DNA of 64,000 nucleotides from Streptomyces acidiscabies (GCF_020010905.1 NZ_JAGJBY010000001.1:3430001-3494000), one strand, 5' to 3'; counted from the stretch's first letter, positions 27,501-35,779 are shown. Notes: a model not told the origin generated them from the sequence alone. Made by a program: numbers and translations.

Positions 27501-28111
27501 GCCTGTTCCGCCTCCCCGTCCGGTGCCCCTTCGATCGTCATCTCCACCGCCGTCGGGTCGAAGCCGTTGCACGGGTTGTTGATCTGGGGGCAGTTGGAGA
27601 CCAGGACCAGGACGTCGCGGTCCGCCCGCAGGGTCACGGAGAGGCCGGGGGAGGAGATGCCGTCGACGATGCCCAGCGTGCCGTCCTCGTCTACGGGGAC
27701 GTTCATGTACCAGTTGATGTTCGACACCAAGTCCCGTTTGCCGAGGCCGTACTTGGCGCCCTCCGCGAGGAAGTTGTCCACGCATGCGTGCTGGGACCAG
27801 GTGTGGTGGCCGTAGCGGAGGGTGTTCGACTCCTTCGAGCAGGCGCCGCCCACCGTGTCGTGGCGGCCCACGTCGTCCCTCGTCACCGTCATCAGCGGGG
27901 TGTGTTCGTTCGACAGCAGCACGCTTCCCGTCGTCAGGAAGATGGTGCCCTGGGCGTGGATCGTGTCCGGGGCGCTGTAGCGGATCGTCGTGTCCTGGGC
28001 GTCGTACACCAGGAAGTCGACGGCCTGGTTGCCGTGCAGGTCCGTGATCGTGAGGGACTCGCCCTTCCGTACCGTCGCCGACCATGCTGACCGGGGGGCT
28101 ACCACCGTCAT
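27497..28111 (-). CDS. DUF1989 protein, carboxyguanidine deiminase subunit (urea amidolyase-associated protein 2)
   Basis: A 204-residue DUF1989 protein. In Pseudomonas two such proteins form the heteromeric deiminase CgdAB, which converts carboxyguanidine to allophanate plus ammonia. Visible family features are DLHGNQAVDFLVYDA, the metal-site SNEHTPLMTVTRDDVGRHDTVGGAC region and SNINWYMNVPV. It is coupled on both sides by ATGA overlaps to the second DUF1989 protein upstream and the carboxylase downstream, so stoichiometric production is expected. I do not decide which of cgdA or cgdB it is. The older name, urea carboxylase-associated protein 2, describes the same family. Confidence 0.87.
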   Translation of the reverse strand: MTVVAPRSAWSATVRKGESLTITDLHGNQAVDFLVYDAQDTTIRYSAPDTIHAQGTIFLTTGSVLLSNEHTPLMTVTRDDVGRHDTVGGACSKESNTLRYGHHTWSQHACVDNFLAEGAKYGLGKRDLVSNINWYMNVPVDEDGTLGIVDGISSPGLSVTLRADRDVLVLVSNCPQINNPCNGFDPTAVEMTIEGAPDGEAEQA

Positions 28112-28932
28112 GCCTGACCCCTTGCCGTGAGGAACTCTGCGGTGTTCAGGAACGCTCTGCGGGCCTCCGGGGTGGACGTCCACAGGGGGTCCTGGTCCGT
28201 CGTGGGGGCCGCGCGCCAGGCCAGTACCTCCAGGGGGGTACACGTGTAGTCCTCGCGGGGGTCCGACGGGTGGGGGACGTTCGCGATCAGGATCGTTACG
28301 TCCTGTTCCGTGCGGAGGGTGATGCCGGCGCCGGGGCCTGCGGAGCCGGTGAAGTCGACGGTGCCGTCCTGCTGGATGTGTACGCCCTGGAAGAACGACA
28401 GCGACGGGGGGAGGTCCCGGGGGTCCAGGCCGTTCTTCGCCGCCGCGAGTTTCAGGAGTTCTCTGCCTGCGGGGGTGGGGGACTGGGGGGTGCCGTCGCC
28501 GTAACGGGCCTTGTTCCGTACGAGAGTTGACGTGCCGCACAGGGCGTCGTGCCGTCCCGACGTGTCCTGCGTGATCGTCGCCAGGACCCTTCCCTGGTCC
28601 GAGAGGAGGAGTGTGCCCTCCGTGACGTACGCGTTCCACTGGACCTTCACCGTGTCCGCGACGTTCAGACGTTCCCAGGGGCGGGTGTCGGCGTACAGGA
28701 GGATGTGCGCGCAGGCGTCTCCCTCTACGTCCGTGAGCCTCAACTCCGTTCCCCTGGCCAGCGTGCGGTGTGTGTAGTTGCCTCCCGCCACCGTTTCCGC
28801 CCACGTCAAATGGCCTGCTTCACACGGTGGTTGCGGCCACTCTCTCGCCGGTATCACCGGCATGGCCGCTGCCTTCGTGCCTTCCTGGGCTCTGGCGTGG
28901 GCGCGGGCTCCGTGCGGGGTGGCTGTTGCCAT
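28108..28932 (-). CDS. DUF1989 protein, carboxyguanidine deiminase subunit (urea amidolyase-associated protein 1)
   Basis: First gene of the operon, 274 residues, the partner DUF1989 protein. It shows RLTDVEGDACAHILLYAD, LLLSDQGRVLATITQDTSGRHDAL and LSFFQGVHI, parallel to the motifs of the next gene and consistent with an ancient duplication. The ATG at 28932 follows GGAGG. Frame-open sequence further upstream is Pro/His-rich low complexity without a binding site and is rejected. A 9-bp inverted repeat centred 30 bp before the ATG is the likely operator and is shared with the permease at 37.4-38.9 kb. No guanidine riboswitch was recognised in this leader. Confidence 0.85.
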   Translation of the reverse strand: MATATPHGARAHARAQEGTKAAAMPVIPAREWPQPPCEAGHLTWAETVAGGNYTHRTLARGTELRLTDVEGDACAHILLYADTRPWERLNVADTVKVQWNAYVTEGTLLLSDQGRVLATITQDTSGRHDALCGTSTLVRNKARYGDGTPQSPTPAGRELLKLAAAKNGLDPRDLPPSLSFFQGVHIQQDGTVDFTGSAGPGAGITLRTEQDVTILIANVPHPSDPREDYTCTPLEVLAWRAAPTTDQDPLWTSTPEARRAFLNTAEFLTARGQA

Positions 28933-28952
28933 GAGGGCCTCCGGGCGGGCGG

Positions 28953-28976
28953 TTTCTGTCGCTCGACAGAAATTAG
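28953..28976 (-). promoter_or_regulatory. Palindromic operator before the guanidine/urea operon
   Basis: TTTCTGTCG, CT, CGACAGAAA (28953-28972) is a perfect 9-bp inverted repeat, followed by TTAG. It is 20/24 identical, same orientation to the gene, to 38971-38994 before the APC permease. This suits a dimeric repressor, perhaps of the TetR type. Confidence 0.65.
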
Positions 28977-29046
28977 AGGCGGGGGGATTCGGGGGGATTG
29001 CTTGGGGGTTTCGGTGGGGTTGCGGGGGGCTCACGTGTGCGGCGGG

Positions 29047-29132
29047 GACAAACTTTTCCTCGCCCCCGCCGCCCCTACCCGTCCCATCCCTGGGGGCGCT
29101 GCCCCCAGACCCCCAGGGGGAGTTGGGGTGGG
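29047..29132. repeat. C-rich intergenic element with G/C hairpin
   Basis: The block CCTCGCCCCCGCCGCCCCTA followed by TGGGGGC, GCT, GCCCCCA (29091-29107) resembles a second family of intergenic repeats I recall from Streptomyces genomes. Only one copy is in this window. The hairpin is perfect over 7 bp. Confidence 0.4.
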
Positions 29133-29180
29133 GGTGAGGCGGGGGTTGGGTGTTGGGGGGCAAGTGTGGGGCGCGAGGCG

Positions 29181-29460
29181 CGGGGAGCCGTGCGTGGGTG
29201 TGGGGTGGTAGGAGGTGGGCGCAAAACGCAGGGTTGGCGGGCGTGTACGGGCGTGGAGTGCCGGGGGCGGGTGCGGGAACTGCGTACTAGTGCAGGGTGT
29301 GAGGTGCCAGGGGCGTGCGTGGTACGGAGTGCCGAACGCGGAGAGCCGTGCGCGAGCGTGGGGTGGTGGGAGGTGGGCGCAAAACGCAGGGTGCGGGGGG
29401 TGTGCGGGCGTGGAGTGCCGGAGGCGAGGGGTGGTTGCGGGAACTGCGCACTAGTGTGCG
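29181..29460. repeat. Imperfect tandem repeat of about 158-164 bp in a gene-free stretch
   Basis: The blocks AGCCGTGCG (29186 and 29344), GTGGGCGCAAAACGCAGGG (29215 and 29373), GCGTGGAGTGCCGG (29251 and 29408) and GCGGGAACTGCG (29273 and 29437) recur in the same order. A decayed third copy starts near 29611 (GCCGTGCGCG, GGTGGGCGCAAAGCGC). The 28,977-29,772 interval is strongly G/T-rich on the top strand and holds no credible gene. Confidence 0.75.
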
Positions 29461-29772
29461 GTGCGGTGCGGTGCAGCGGCTGAGAGGTGCGTGAGGCGCC
29501 GGACGCGCGGTGCGCGTGTGTGGTGTCGCGGGGCGTCAGGCGCAAGGTGCGTGGTGCCGGATTGCCGGGAACTGCGCGCGGGCGCGTGGTGTGGGTGTGT
29601 GATGTGGGGTGCCGTGCGCGAGTGGCAGGCGGTGGGCGCAAAGCGCGGGGGTGGGTGCGGGGAGTCGCACGCGAGCGTGCCGTGTGGGGCTCGGGTTGGG
29701 GGTGCCTCGTGCGGGGTGTGCGGCGGTGTCGGTTCGTGTTTCTTGTGGTGCTGTTCCCGGGGGCCGGTGTCG

Positions 29773-30216
29773 TCAGGCGGGCCCGTTTTCCCAGCCGTGG
29801 ATCGAGAACGGTTCGTTTCTCAAGTGGTGGGCTATTCCCAGGGCGTTGTACGGGACCGTGTTCGGTGGGAGGTCGGTTGGGGGGTGCCAGGCGATGCCCG
29901 CGCATTTTGCGGGTTCCGCGTTGTGCGGGGTGTTCGTCCAGTGCGTGGGTTTGAAGAACCAGCCGATGCGGTGGCCGCCCTCGGGGTTGCGGTAGTGCAT
30001 GACGTGGACGGGGATCAGGGCCGGCAGGGCGATGTGGACGCCTACCTCCTCCAGGGCCTCGCGAGCTGCTGCCTGGGCGACGGTTTCGTTCTCGACCTTT
30101 CCTGAGGGCAGGTTGAGCATGCCGTCGGCGTAGCCGGTGTTCCGGCGTTCGGCGAGGAGGATGAGGCCGTCGCGTTCCAGGATGACCATGACGTCGATGA
30201 CGGGGTGGATCGGCAT
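29773..30216 (-). CDS. Nudix hydrolase
   Basis: A 147-residue Nudix-fold hydrolase expected to cleave a nucleoside diphosphate linked to another moiety. The Nudix box is complete: GKVENETVAQAAAREALEEV, followed by G, fits Gx5Ex7REUxEExGU, with the metal-binding glutamates in REALEEVG. An N-terminal beta strand (HPVIDVMVILERDGLILLAER) and a Trp-rich C-terminus follow the family pattern. The substrate is not readable. It stands 76 bp downstream of the P450 gene of the conservon, on the same strand, and could be read through from it. Confidence 0.88.
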   Translation of the reverse strand: MPIHPVIDVMVILERDGLILLAERRNTGYADGMLNLPSGKVENETVAQAAAREALEEVGVHIALPALIPVHVMHYRNPEGGHRIGWFFKPTHWTNTPHNAEPAKCAGIAWHPPTDLPPNTVPYNALGIAHHLRNEPFSIHGWENGPA

Positions 30217-30292
30217 GAGGGCTCTCCTGTTGTGATCAAGGGGAGTTGAGGGGGTCCGCCGCGCAGGCCGCCCCCTGAAACCCCGTGCCCCC

Positions 30293-31747
30293 TCAGTACC
30301 CCCGCCACCACGTCAGCACCCGCCGCCACACCCCCGGCCGCCGCTCCTCGACCACCGGCGGCGTCACCGGCGTCACCGCCACCGTCGGCTCTTCCGCCGC
30401 GACCTCCGCCACTACCTTCCGCCGCGTCGGCAACGGCCAACTCCCCCGAGGCTGAGGCAAGTTCGCATGGCTCGGCTTGTGCGTGATGTCCTGCTGCGGC
30501 TTCGGGTCGAAGTGGACCGGCAACGAGACCAGATGCCGGGAGGAGATGGACTGGGTGTAGCTCAACTCGGATTCGGGGCAGTCGAGTTGGACGTCGGGGA
30601 GGCGGAAGAGCAGCGCGTCCACGCCCACGTCGGCGATCGCACGGCCCACGTCCTGGCCGGGGCATTCGTGCGCGCCGCTGCCGAAGGCCAGGTGGGACCG
30701 GTTCCCGCGCATGTTCGCCGAGAGGTCGGGCCGCATCAGGGGGTCGACGTTCGCGGGGGCCGGCGCGAAGAGGAGCCCGTCGCCCTTGCGGATGCGCTGC
30801 CCGCCCAACTCCGTGTCGACCTTGGCGAAGTAGGCGAAGATCGTGCTGAACGGCGGGTGGTCCCACAGGGATTGCTCCACCGCCTCGGGCACGGTCATCT
30901 GCCCGCCGTTGAGCCTGGCGTAGAAGCGGGGGTCGATGATGACCTGGAGCAGCACGCTGGACAGCAGGTTGACGCTGGCCTCGTACGCGGCGAACAGCAA
31001 CAGCCGCAGGTGTTCCCGGACTTCGTCGTCGGTGAGCTTCGCGGGGTGCGTGACGAGCTTGCTCGCCGCGTCGTCGGAGGGTTCGGCGCGCCGGCGGGCG
31101 GTCAGCCGGCTGAGCGCGTCCATGACGTACCCGTGACTGGCGATGGCCGTCTCGGTCCCCTTGAGCGCGTCGCGCGCCGCGTGCACGAGCCGGTCGTTGT
31201 ACTCCTCGGGCATGCCGAGGACGTGGCACATGACGGCCATCGGCAGATGCTCGGCGAACTGCGAGACCAGTTCGGCCTTCCCGCTCTCGCAGAACTCGTT
31301 GACGAGCCGCTGCGAGGACCGGTTGATGTACCGGCGCAGCGTCCGGTCGTCGAGCCCCTCCATGGACGCCTTGACGGCCGCGCGCAGCCGCTTGTGCTCG
31401 TCGCCCTCGGCGTGCGAGGCGATGGGCTGCCACGCGATGTGCGGCATCAGCGGGTGGTCGGGCTTGACCTGCCCCTCGACGAGCGGCGTCCAGATCCGGC
31501 TGTCGCGGGTGAAGTGCGTGGGGGAGCGCACCATGTGCAGGTTCTCGGCGTGCCCGAGGACGATCCAGATGGGTACGTCGTCGTGGAGGAGGACCGGCGC
31601 GACGGGCCCGTGCTCCTCGCGCAACTGCTCGTACAGCGCGTTGAGATCCTCGGAGCCGGGCCCGAACAGCCGGGTCAGTCCCCCCGCACCGCGCCCGTGG
31701 GCGGGGCAGCCGACGGGGGGTTCGGTGGTGGTGTGGTCAGACGTCAC
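30293..31747 (-). CDS. rarE: Conservon cytochrome P450, CYP157-like, lacking the ExxR motif
   Basis: Last gene of the conservon, 484 residues. The heme-thiolate loop FGSGAHECPG places the cysteine at 362. The I-helix reads LFAAYEASVN (about 251-260), without the usual acid-alcohol pair. At the K-helix the otherwise universal ExxR is replaced by EQSLW (291-295). This is the diagnostic feature of the CYP157 family, which broke the rule that P450s keep ExxR. The C-terminal 70 residues form an extra Pro/Val-rich basic tail. Monooxygenase activity is uncertain; a signalling role with the conservon GTPase is possible. It starts 35 bp after rarD. Confidence 0.88.
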   Translation of the reverse strand: MTSDHTTTEPPVGCPAHGRGAGGLTRLFGPGSEDLNALYEQLREEHGPVAPVLLHDDVPIWIVLGHAENLHMVRSPTHFTRDSRIWTPLVEGQVKPDHPLMPHIAWQPIASHAEGDEHKRLRAAVKASMEGLDDRTLRRYINRSSQRLVNEFCESGKAELVSQFAEHLPMAVMCHVLGMPEEYNDRLVHAARDALKGTETAIASHGYVMDALSRLTARRRAEPSDDAASKLVTHPAKLTDDEVREHLRLLLFAAYEASVNLLSSVLLQVIIDPRFYARLNGGQMTVPEAVEQSLWDHPPFSTIFAYFAKVDTELGGQRIRKGDGLLFAPAPANVDPLMRPDLSANMRGNRSHLAFGSGAHECPGQDVGRAIADVGVDALLFRLPDVQLDCPESELSYTQSISSRHLVSLPVHFDPKPQQDITHKPSHANLPQPRGSWPLPTRRKVVAEVAAEEPTVAVTPVTPPVVEERRPGVWRRVLTWWRGY

Positions 31748-31782
31748 GGGAAGAGGTCGCTTTCATGACGTGGACGGCGGCG

Positions 31783-32403
31783 TCAGACGAGAGCGCCGTT
31801 GTCCAGAAGGGTGTTGAGGAAGGCCATGAGGGTCGTCAGGAGGTCCCGGCTGGAGGCGCGCCGCCGTACGTCGCACTCGATGATCGGGATCCGGGGATGC
31901 AGGTCAAGTGCCCCACGCAGCACGGGAATCGGGTAACGGGGCCCGTCGGGAAAGGTGTTGACGCCGACGATGAACGGCACCCCGCGCTCTTCGAGCCGCC
32001 CCATCACCTCGTAACTCACGTCCATCCGCCGGGTGTCGACGAGGACGACCGCCCCGAGCGCCCCTTCGAACAGGCCGTTCCACAGGAACCAGAACCGCTC
32101 CTGGCCGGGCGTCCCGAAGAGGTAGAGCACGAACTCGTCGCTGATGCGGATGCGCCCGAAGTCCATGGCGACGGTGGTCGCGGTCTTCGTGTCGGAGCCG
32201 GGGTCGTCGTCGACGCCGATCCCGGCCTGCGTCATGGTCTCCTCGGTGGTCAGCGGCCTGATCTCGCTGACGGAGCCGACCATGGTGGTCTTGCCGACGC
32301 CGAACCCGCCCACGATGACGATCTTCGCGGCGGCGGCGGTGGAGTGCGGGAGCCGGTCCTCGGCGCGTGGGCCGGGGAGCGTGTCAGAGGCGTTGAAGTC
32401 CAT
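31783..32403 (-). CDS. rarD: Conservon Ras-like GTPase
   Basis: Small GTP-binding protein of 206 residues, the CvnD component. The P-loop is GGFGVGKTT (about 32-40). FGTPGQERFWF (switch II, DxxG replaced by FGTPGQ) and VGVNTF (an NKxD-like segment) follow, as in the MglA-like conservon GTPases. It overlaps rarC by 20 bp. In S. griseus and S. coelicolor the matching conservon represses aerial mycelium formation and secondary metabolism. By family analogy it cycles between nucleotide states under control of the RarB roadblock protein. It has no membrane segment. Confidence 0.92.
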   Translation of the reverse strand: MDFNASDTLPGPRAEDRLPHSTAAAAKIVIVGGFGVGKTTMVGSVSEIRPLTTEETMTQAGIGVDDDPGSDTKTATTVAMDFGRIRISDEFVLYLFGTPGQERFWFLWNGLFEGALGAVVLVDTRRMDVSYEVMGRLEERGVPFIVGVNTFPDGPRYPIPVLRGALDLHPRIPIIECDVRRRASSRDLLTTLMAFLNTLLDNGALV

Positions 32404-32794
32404 GCATCACCGCTTCGAGGAGGGACCGGTCGGGGATCTTCTGCCGGACGACGGGGGCGCGCGAGTCGAGGAGTCCGGCCGCGAGCATGTCGGTGATCAG
32501 CACGGACACGACGCTGAACGGCAGGGAGAGGTACGCGGACACCTCGGCCAGGGACAGCGGCGTCGCGCACATCCGCAGCACCACCGTCCGCTCGGGGCCG
32601 GTCGAGGAGTTCGGCTCGGTCCGCGCCACGACGAGCGTCACCAGGTCGAGGGGGGCGCGCTCGCCGTCGGCGTCCGAGATCGTGTAGAGCCGTTCGGGGG
32701 CCTTCTTCTCCTTCCCGTCCCCACCCGCCGCCGGTTCGGCCGGCTTGGGCAGGGTGCGCAGGGCGCCGCGTCGACGGCGTTGCGGAGGAGTCAT
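32384..32794 (-). CDS. rarC: Conservon DUF742 protein
   Basis: CvnC component, 136 residues, DUF742. It looks like a winged-helix protein: LCMRATPLSLAEVSAYL-type helices (RMCATPLSLAEVSAYLSLPF) followed by VVSVLITDMLAAGLL, resembling a helix-turn-helix without an obvious DNA-contacting role. The N-terminus is basic and Pro-rich. The start overlaps the rarB stop by ATGA, and its own 3' end overlaps rarD by 20 bp. It is thought to act with the other conservon proteins at the membrane. The biochemical function is not established. Confidence 0.9.
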   Translation of the reverse strand: MTPPQRRRRGALRTLPKPAEPAAGGDGKEKKAPERLYTISDADGERAPLDLVTLVVARTEPNSSTGPERTVVLRMCATPLSLAEVSAYLSLPFSVVSVLITDMLAAGLLDSRAPVVRQKIPDRSLLEAVMHGLQRL

Positions 32795-33198
32795 ACGCTC
32801 TGCCCTTTGTGCCGGGGCGGGCTCGTGAGGTGCGATCCGATGCGTACGACGAGGTCGCGCATGTGCAGGCTCATCGCGCCCGGCTCGCAGCGCACGTCGG
32901 ACAGGACGGCGAGGAAGGCGCCGGCGCCCGCGGCCATCAGGTAGAAGTAGCCGCCGTCCATCTCGATGACGACGAGTTTCATGTCGCCCCGGACGGTGGG
33001 GATCTCCTCGGCGACGGCCCCGGCGAGGCTCTGGAGGCCCGCGCAGGCGGCGGCGACGCGGTCGGCGGCGTCCGTGTCGCCGCCGTAGCGGGCGATGCGC
33101 AGCCCGTCGGCGGAGAGCACCACGATCATCTCGATGCCCGGGACGCCGCTGTAGAGCTCCTTGAGCATCCAGTCGAAGTTGGCGCGCTGCTTGATCAC
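32791..33198 (-). CDS. rarB: Conservon Roadblock/LC7 protein
   Basis: CvnB component, 135 residues, the Roadblock/LC7 fold typical of partners of MglA-like GTPases. The fold is visible in LKELYSGVPGIEMIVVLSADGLRI, followed by an alpha helix rich in Ala and the strands MKLVVIEMDGGYFYLMAAG. GTG 33198 overlaps the rarA stop by GTGA, and the 3' end overlaps rarC by ATGA. It probably regulates the nucleotide state of RarD and may bind RarA. The frame is open far upstream inside rarA, but that extension is in a shifted frame of rarA and is not coding. Confidence 0.92.
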   Translation of the reverse strand: MIKQRANFDWMLKELYSGVPGIEMIVVLSADGLRIARYGGDTDAADRVAAACAGLQSLAGAVAEEIPTVRGDMKLVVIEMDGGYFYLMAAGAGAFLAVLSDVRCEPGAMSLHMRDLVVRIGSHLTSPPRHKGQSV

Positions 33199-34868
33199 GT
33201 CGGGTCCCCTTCGTCGTCGGCCGTGGCCTTGTCGTCGATCAGGTGCAGGTATGCGGTGGGATTGCGGGTGAAGTCGGTGGGGTGGACGCCTTCGGGCGTG
33301 TTGTCCTTCAGGCCCGCCCAGAACGCCTCGAAGCCGAGGCCGGGCGCGGGACCGCTCGGCGCGGGCTTGGCCAGCACGCGCGCGGCGGCCTCCGCCCACA
33401 TCTCCTCCTCCTCGTCGACCGCCACCGGCTCGCCGCGCTCGGCGGCGGCCTTCTCGGCGGCCTCCTCGGCGAGCTGGCGCCGGTAGGCCTCCGGGTAGGA
33501 GTCGAGGATGGAGACGACGGCCTTGCTGCGCCGCTGCGGCAGCCCCTCGGTCGTCCACTCGGTGACCTCGGGGGTCTCCTCCTCCATGGACACCCCCTCG
33601 GGCAGCCGGGGACTGGTCGGCCGGCGCTTCTTCGGCCTGCGCTGAGGGCCCTTGACGCCGCCGAGGTCGAGGGTCGGGGTGGCGCCCGCGCCGATGCCGT
33701 GCGCGTAGATCGTCTCCGGGCCCTCGGTGAGCATCTCGGCGGGCACGATCAGGACGGCGCGGACCCCGCCGTACGCCGAAACCCGCAGCGAGCACTGCAT
33801 GTTGAACGTCGTGCACAGCCGGCCCACCACCGCGAGCCCGAGCTGCGGGGCGCCGCCGTCGTCGTGGATGTCCTCGCCGCGCTTGGCGTCCTCCAGGATG
33901 CGCTCGACGCGCGCGCGGCCCTCCTCGCTGAGGCTGACGCCGGCGTCCTCGATCTCGATGGCGATGCCGGTCTGCACCTCGATCGCGTTCACGTGGACCG
34001 TGCTCGCCGGAGGGGAGAACCGCGTCGCGTTGTCCATGAGTTCGGCGCACGCGTGGATGACCGGCTCCACCGAGATGCCCCGGATGTTGACCTTCGCGAT
34101 CGACTCCAGCTTGATCCGCGGGTACTCCAGGATGCGCGACATGCCGCCGCGCAGCACGCTGTACAGCGGCACCGGCGCGGGCCACTGGCGGCTCGGCCTG
34201 CCGCCGCCGATGACGCCGACCGAGTCCGCGAGGCGGCCGATCATCGCCGTGCCGTGGTCGATGCGCAGCAGGTCGTCGAAGACGTGCGGGTTGTTGCCGT
34301 GGTCGTACTCCATCTCCAGCAGTTCGTCGTTCTGCTGGTGCACGATCGCCTGGATGCGGCGGGCGACCGAGGTGTACGACCGCAGCGCCGAGTCCCGGAG
34401 GTTCTCCTGGTGCTCGACGATGTCCAGGACCCGGGTGACGACGCCCGCCTGGGCGCGGTCGAGGTCGCGGAACGTCGGGTCGATGTCCGGCATCAACTGG
34501 ACCACTTCCCGGGGGGAGTTGCCCGCCCTCAGCACCTTCACCGCCGTCGGGATGTGGTCCTCGACGACTCTCAGGTTGAGGTTCGCGTACGTCTCGATCC
34601 GCCGCTCCAGCGCGGCCGTACGGCGCTCCGCGTCCGCGCGCAGCTCCCGGAGCCGGCGTCCGCGCCGGACCACCTCCACCGCCGTCATCACCACCAGCAC
34701 CGTGGCCACGGCCCCGCACACGCCGACCGCGACCCGAGCCGACCGCGGGACCAGCGCGAGGGCCGCCCCGCTCACCGCGGTCATCAGTATCGCCGGGGGC
34801 AACAGCACCCGGGCGAAGGGGCGTTCACGCCCGGGCGGGGACTGTGTCGAGGACTGAGCACTCACCAT
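33195..34868 (-). CDS. rarA: Conservon sensor kinase-like ATPase
   Basis: CvnA component, 557 residues, membrane-bound. Two hydrophobic helices (about 22-41 and 48-67) are followed by a coiled region, a nitrate-sensor-like helical domain, and a histidine-kinase-type ATPase domain with the N-box HACAELMDNATRF (272-284), IEIEDAGVSLS and the G-box QLGLAVVGRL (about 342-351). I see no convincing H-box phospho-acceptor histidine, so it may bind ATP without classical autophosphorylation. The C-terminal 170 residues are acidic and low in complexity. The ATG at 34868 begins SAQSSTQS. It heads the operon rarABCDE. Confidence 0.88.
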   Translation of the reverse strand: MVSAQSSTQSPPGRERPFARVLLPPAILMTAVSGAALALVPRSARVAVGVCGAVATVLVVMTAVEVVRRGRRLRELRADAERRTAALERRIETYANLNLRVVEDHIPTAVKVLRAGNSPREVVQLMPDIDPTFRDLDRAQAGVVTRVLDIVEHQENLRDSALRSYTSVARRIQAIVHQQNDELLEMEYDHGNNPHVFDDLLRIDHGTAMIGRLADSVGVIGGGRPSRQWPAPVPLYSVLRGGMSRILEYPRIKLESIAKVNIRGISVEPVIHACAELMDNATRFSPPASTVHVNAIEVQTGIAIEIEDAGVSLSEEGRARVERILEDAKRGEDIHDDGGAPQLGLAVVGRLCTTFNMQCSLRVSAYGGVRAVLIVPAEMLTEGPETIYAHGIGAGATPTLDLGGVKGPQRRPKKRRPTSPRLPEGVSMEEETPEVTEWTTEGLPQRRSKAVVSILDSYPEAYRRQLAEEAAEKAAAERGEPVAVDEEEEMWAEAAARVLAKPAPSGPAPGLGFEAFWAGLKDNTPEGVHPTDFTRNPTAYLHLIDDKATADDEGDPT

Positions 34869-35138
34869 GAGGGACCCTCTGTCGGGAATTGTCCGCATCT
34901 TCAGAACATTCGGGAACAAGCGCACGAATCCATCTCAACTCGGTGCGCCGCGGGCGAGCTTAGTCCGACCGGATCAACGCCGGGTCATGTTCGGCAACCG
35001 CCTGAAAGGGATCCCCCTGTGGGGGTATGGTCGTTCGGTTTGCGCGCTGCGGAATCGTTCGAACGCGTACGGTGACCGGGTACGGATGTGCGAGAGTTGA
35101 CGCCGGAGCGGGTGAACCCCGGCGCTGGGTACGGGAGT

Positions 35139-35756
35139 TCAGGCGCCCGCGATCCTCAGCGCCGCGTCGGCCGTCGCCCGCGCGAACTCCGAGACCGGGC
35201 GGTCCGGGTCCGAGCGGTGGACCAGGATCACGCCCTCGATCAGGCCGAAGACCAGGTCGGTACGGAGGTTCAGCTCGCCGTCCGCCAGGGACGTCGCCTC
35301 CGCCACCAACGCCCGGTACGCCGCCTTCAGTTCATCCCGGGACTCCCTGAAGCCCGCGAAGCGTTCCCCCCGCACCTCGGGGAGCAGATACAGGCCGCCC
35401 AGGTTGTGCTCGCCGCCGCACAGCACCTCCACGTCCGCCCGGCACAGCTCCCACAGGCGGTCCCTGGCCGGCTGCTCCTTCGCGAGCAGCGCCTGCGCGT
35501 ACGCCAGCGACGGGGACACCGTCGACTCCAGCAACTCCGCGAGCAGTTCCTCTTTGCCGGACACGTAGTGGTACATCGTCGCCTGGCGCATTCCCGCCCG
35601 CTCCGCCACCGCCCTCGTGCTCGTCGCCGCGTACCCCTTCACGGTGAACAGTTCCGCCGCGGCCGTCAGAAGCTCGCTCCGGGGGTCCGCGCCGCGTCCC
35701 GCGCGCTCCACCGCCCGGGGGCGTCCCACACGTCGTCCACCTGGGGTTGTTGCCAT
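35139..35756 (-). CDS. TetR-family transcriptional regulator
   Basis: A 205-residue repressor-type protein. After a basic N-terminus (GGRRVGRPRAVERAGRG), the DNA-binding domain shows AAELFTVKGYAATSTRAVAERAGMRQATMYHYVSGKEELL (recognition helix around ATMYHYVS). The ligand domain is helical with GLYLLPEVRGERF. The ATG at 35756 is favoured over a start 18 bp upstream. CGCAC, AC, GTGCG lies 11 bp before it and may be an autoregulatory operator. It is the only TetR-type protein in the window and a candidate for binding the CTGTC/GACAG elements at 28.95 and 38.97 kb, though its own promoter lacks that motif. Confidence 0.87.
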   Translation of the reverse strand: MATTPGGRRVGRPRAVERAGRGADPRSELLTAAAELFTVKGYAATSTRAVAERAGMRQATMYHYVSGKEELLAELLESTVSPSLAYAQALLAKEQPARDRLWELCRADVEVLCGGEHNLGGLYLLPEVRGERFAGFRESRDELKAAYRALVAEATSLADGELNLRTDLVFGLIEGVILVHRSDPDRPVSEFARATADAALRIAGA

Positions 35757-35767
35757 GAAGGGATCCT

Positions 35768-35779
35768 CGCACACGTGCG
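35768..35779 (-). promoter_or_regulatory. Small inverted repeat before the TetR gene
   Basis: CGCAC, AC, GTGCG lies between the pseudouridine synthase stop and the TetR start, 11 bp from the ATG. Short, so support is weak. Confidence 0.3.

Noticed and set aside
28953..28976. Guanidine riboswitch before the DUF1989 operon
   Set aside because: The leader is about 20-45 nt with a simple palindrome and shows none of the conserved ykkC-type blocks I know.
29075..29905. Reverse-strand open frame of 276 codons over the tandem repeat
   Set aside because: The translation is Thr/Arg/Pro/His low complexity produced by the GC-rich repeat, without a ribosome binding site, and it runs into the Nudix gene.
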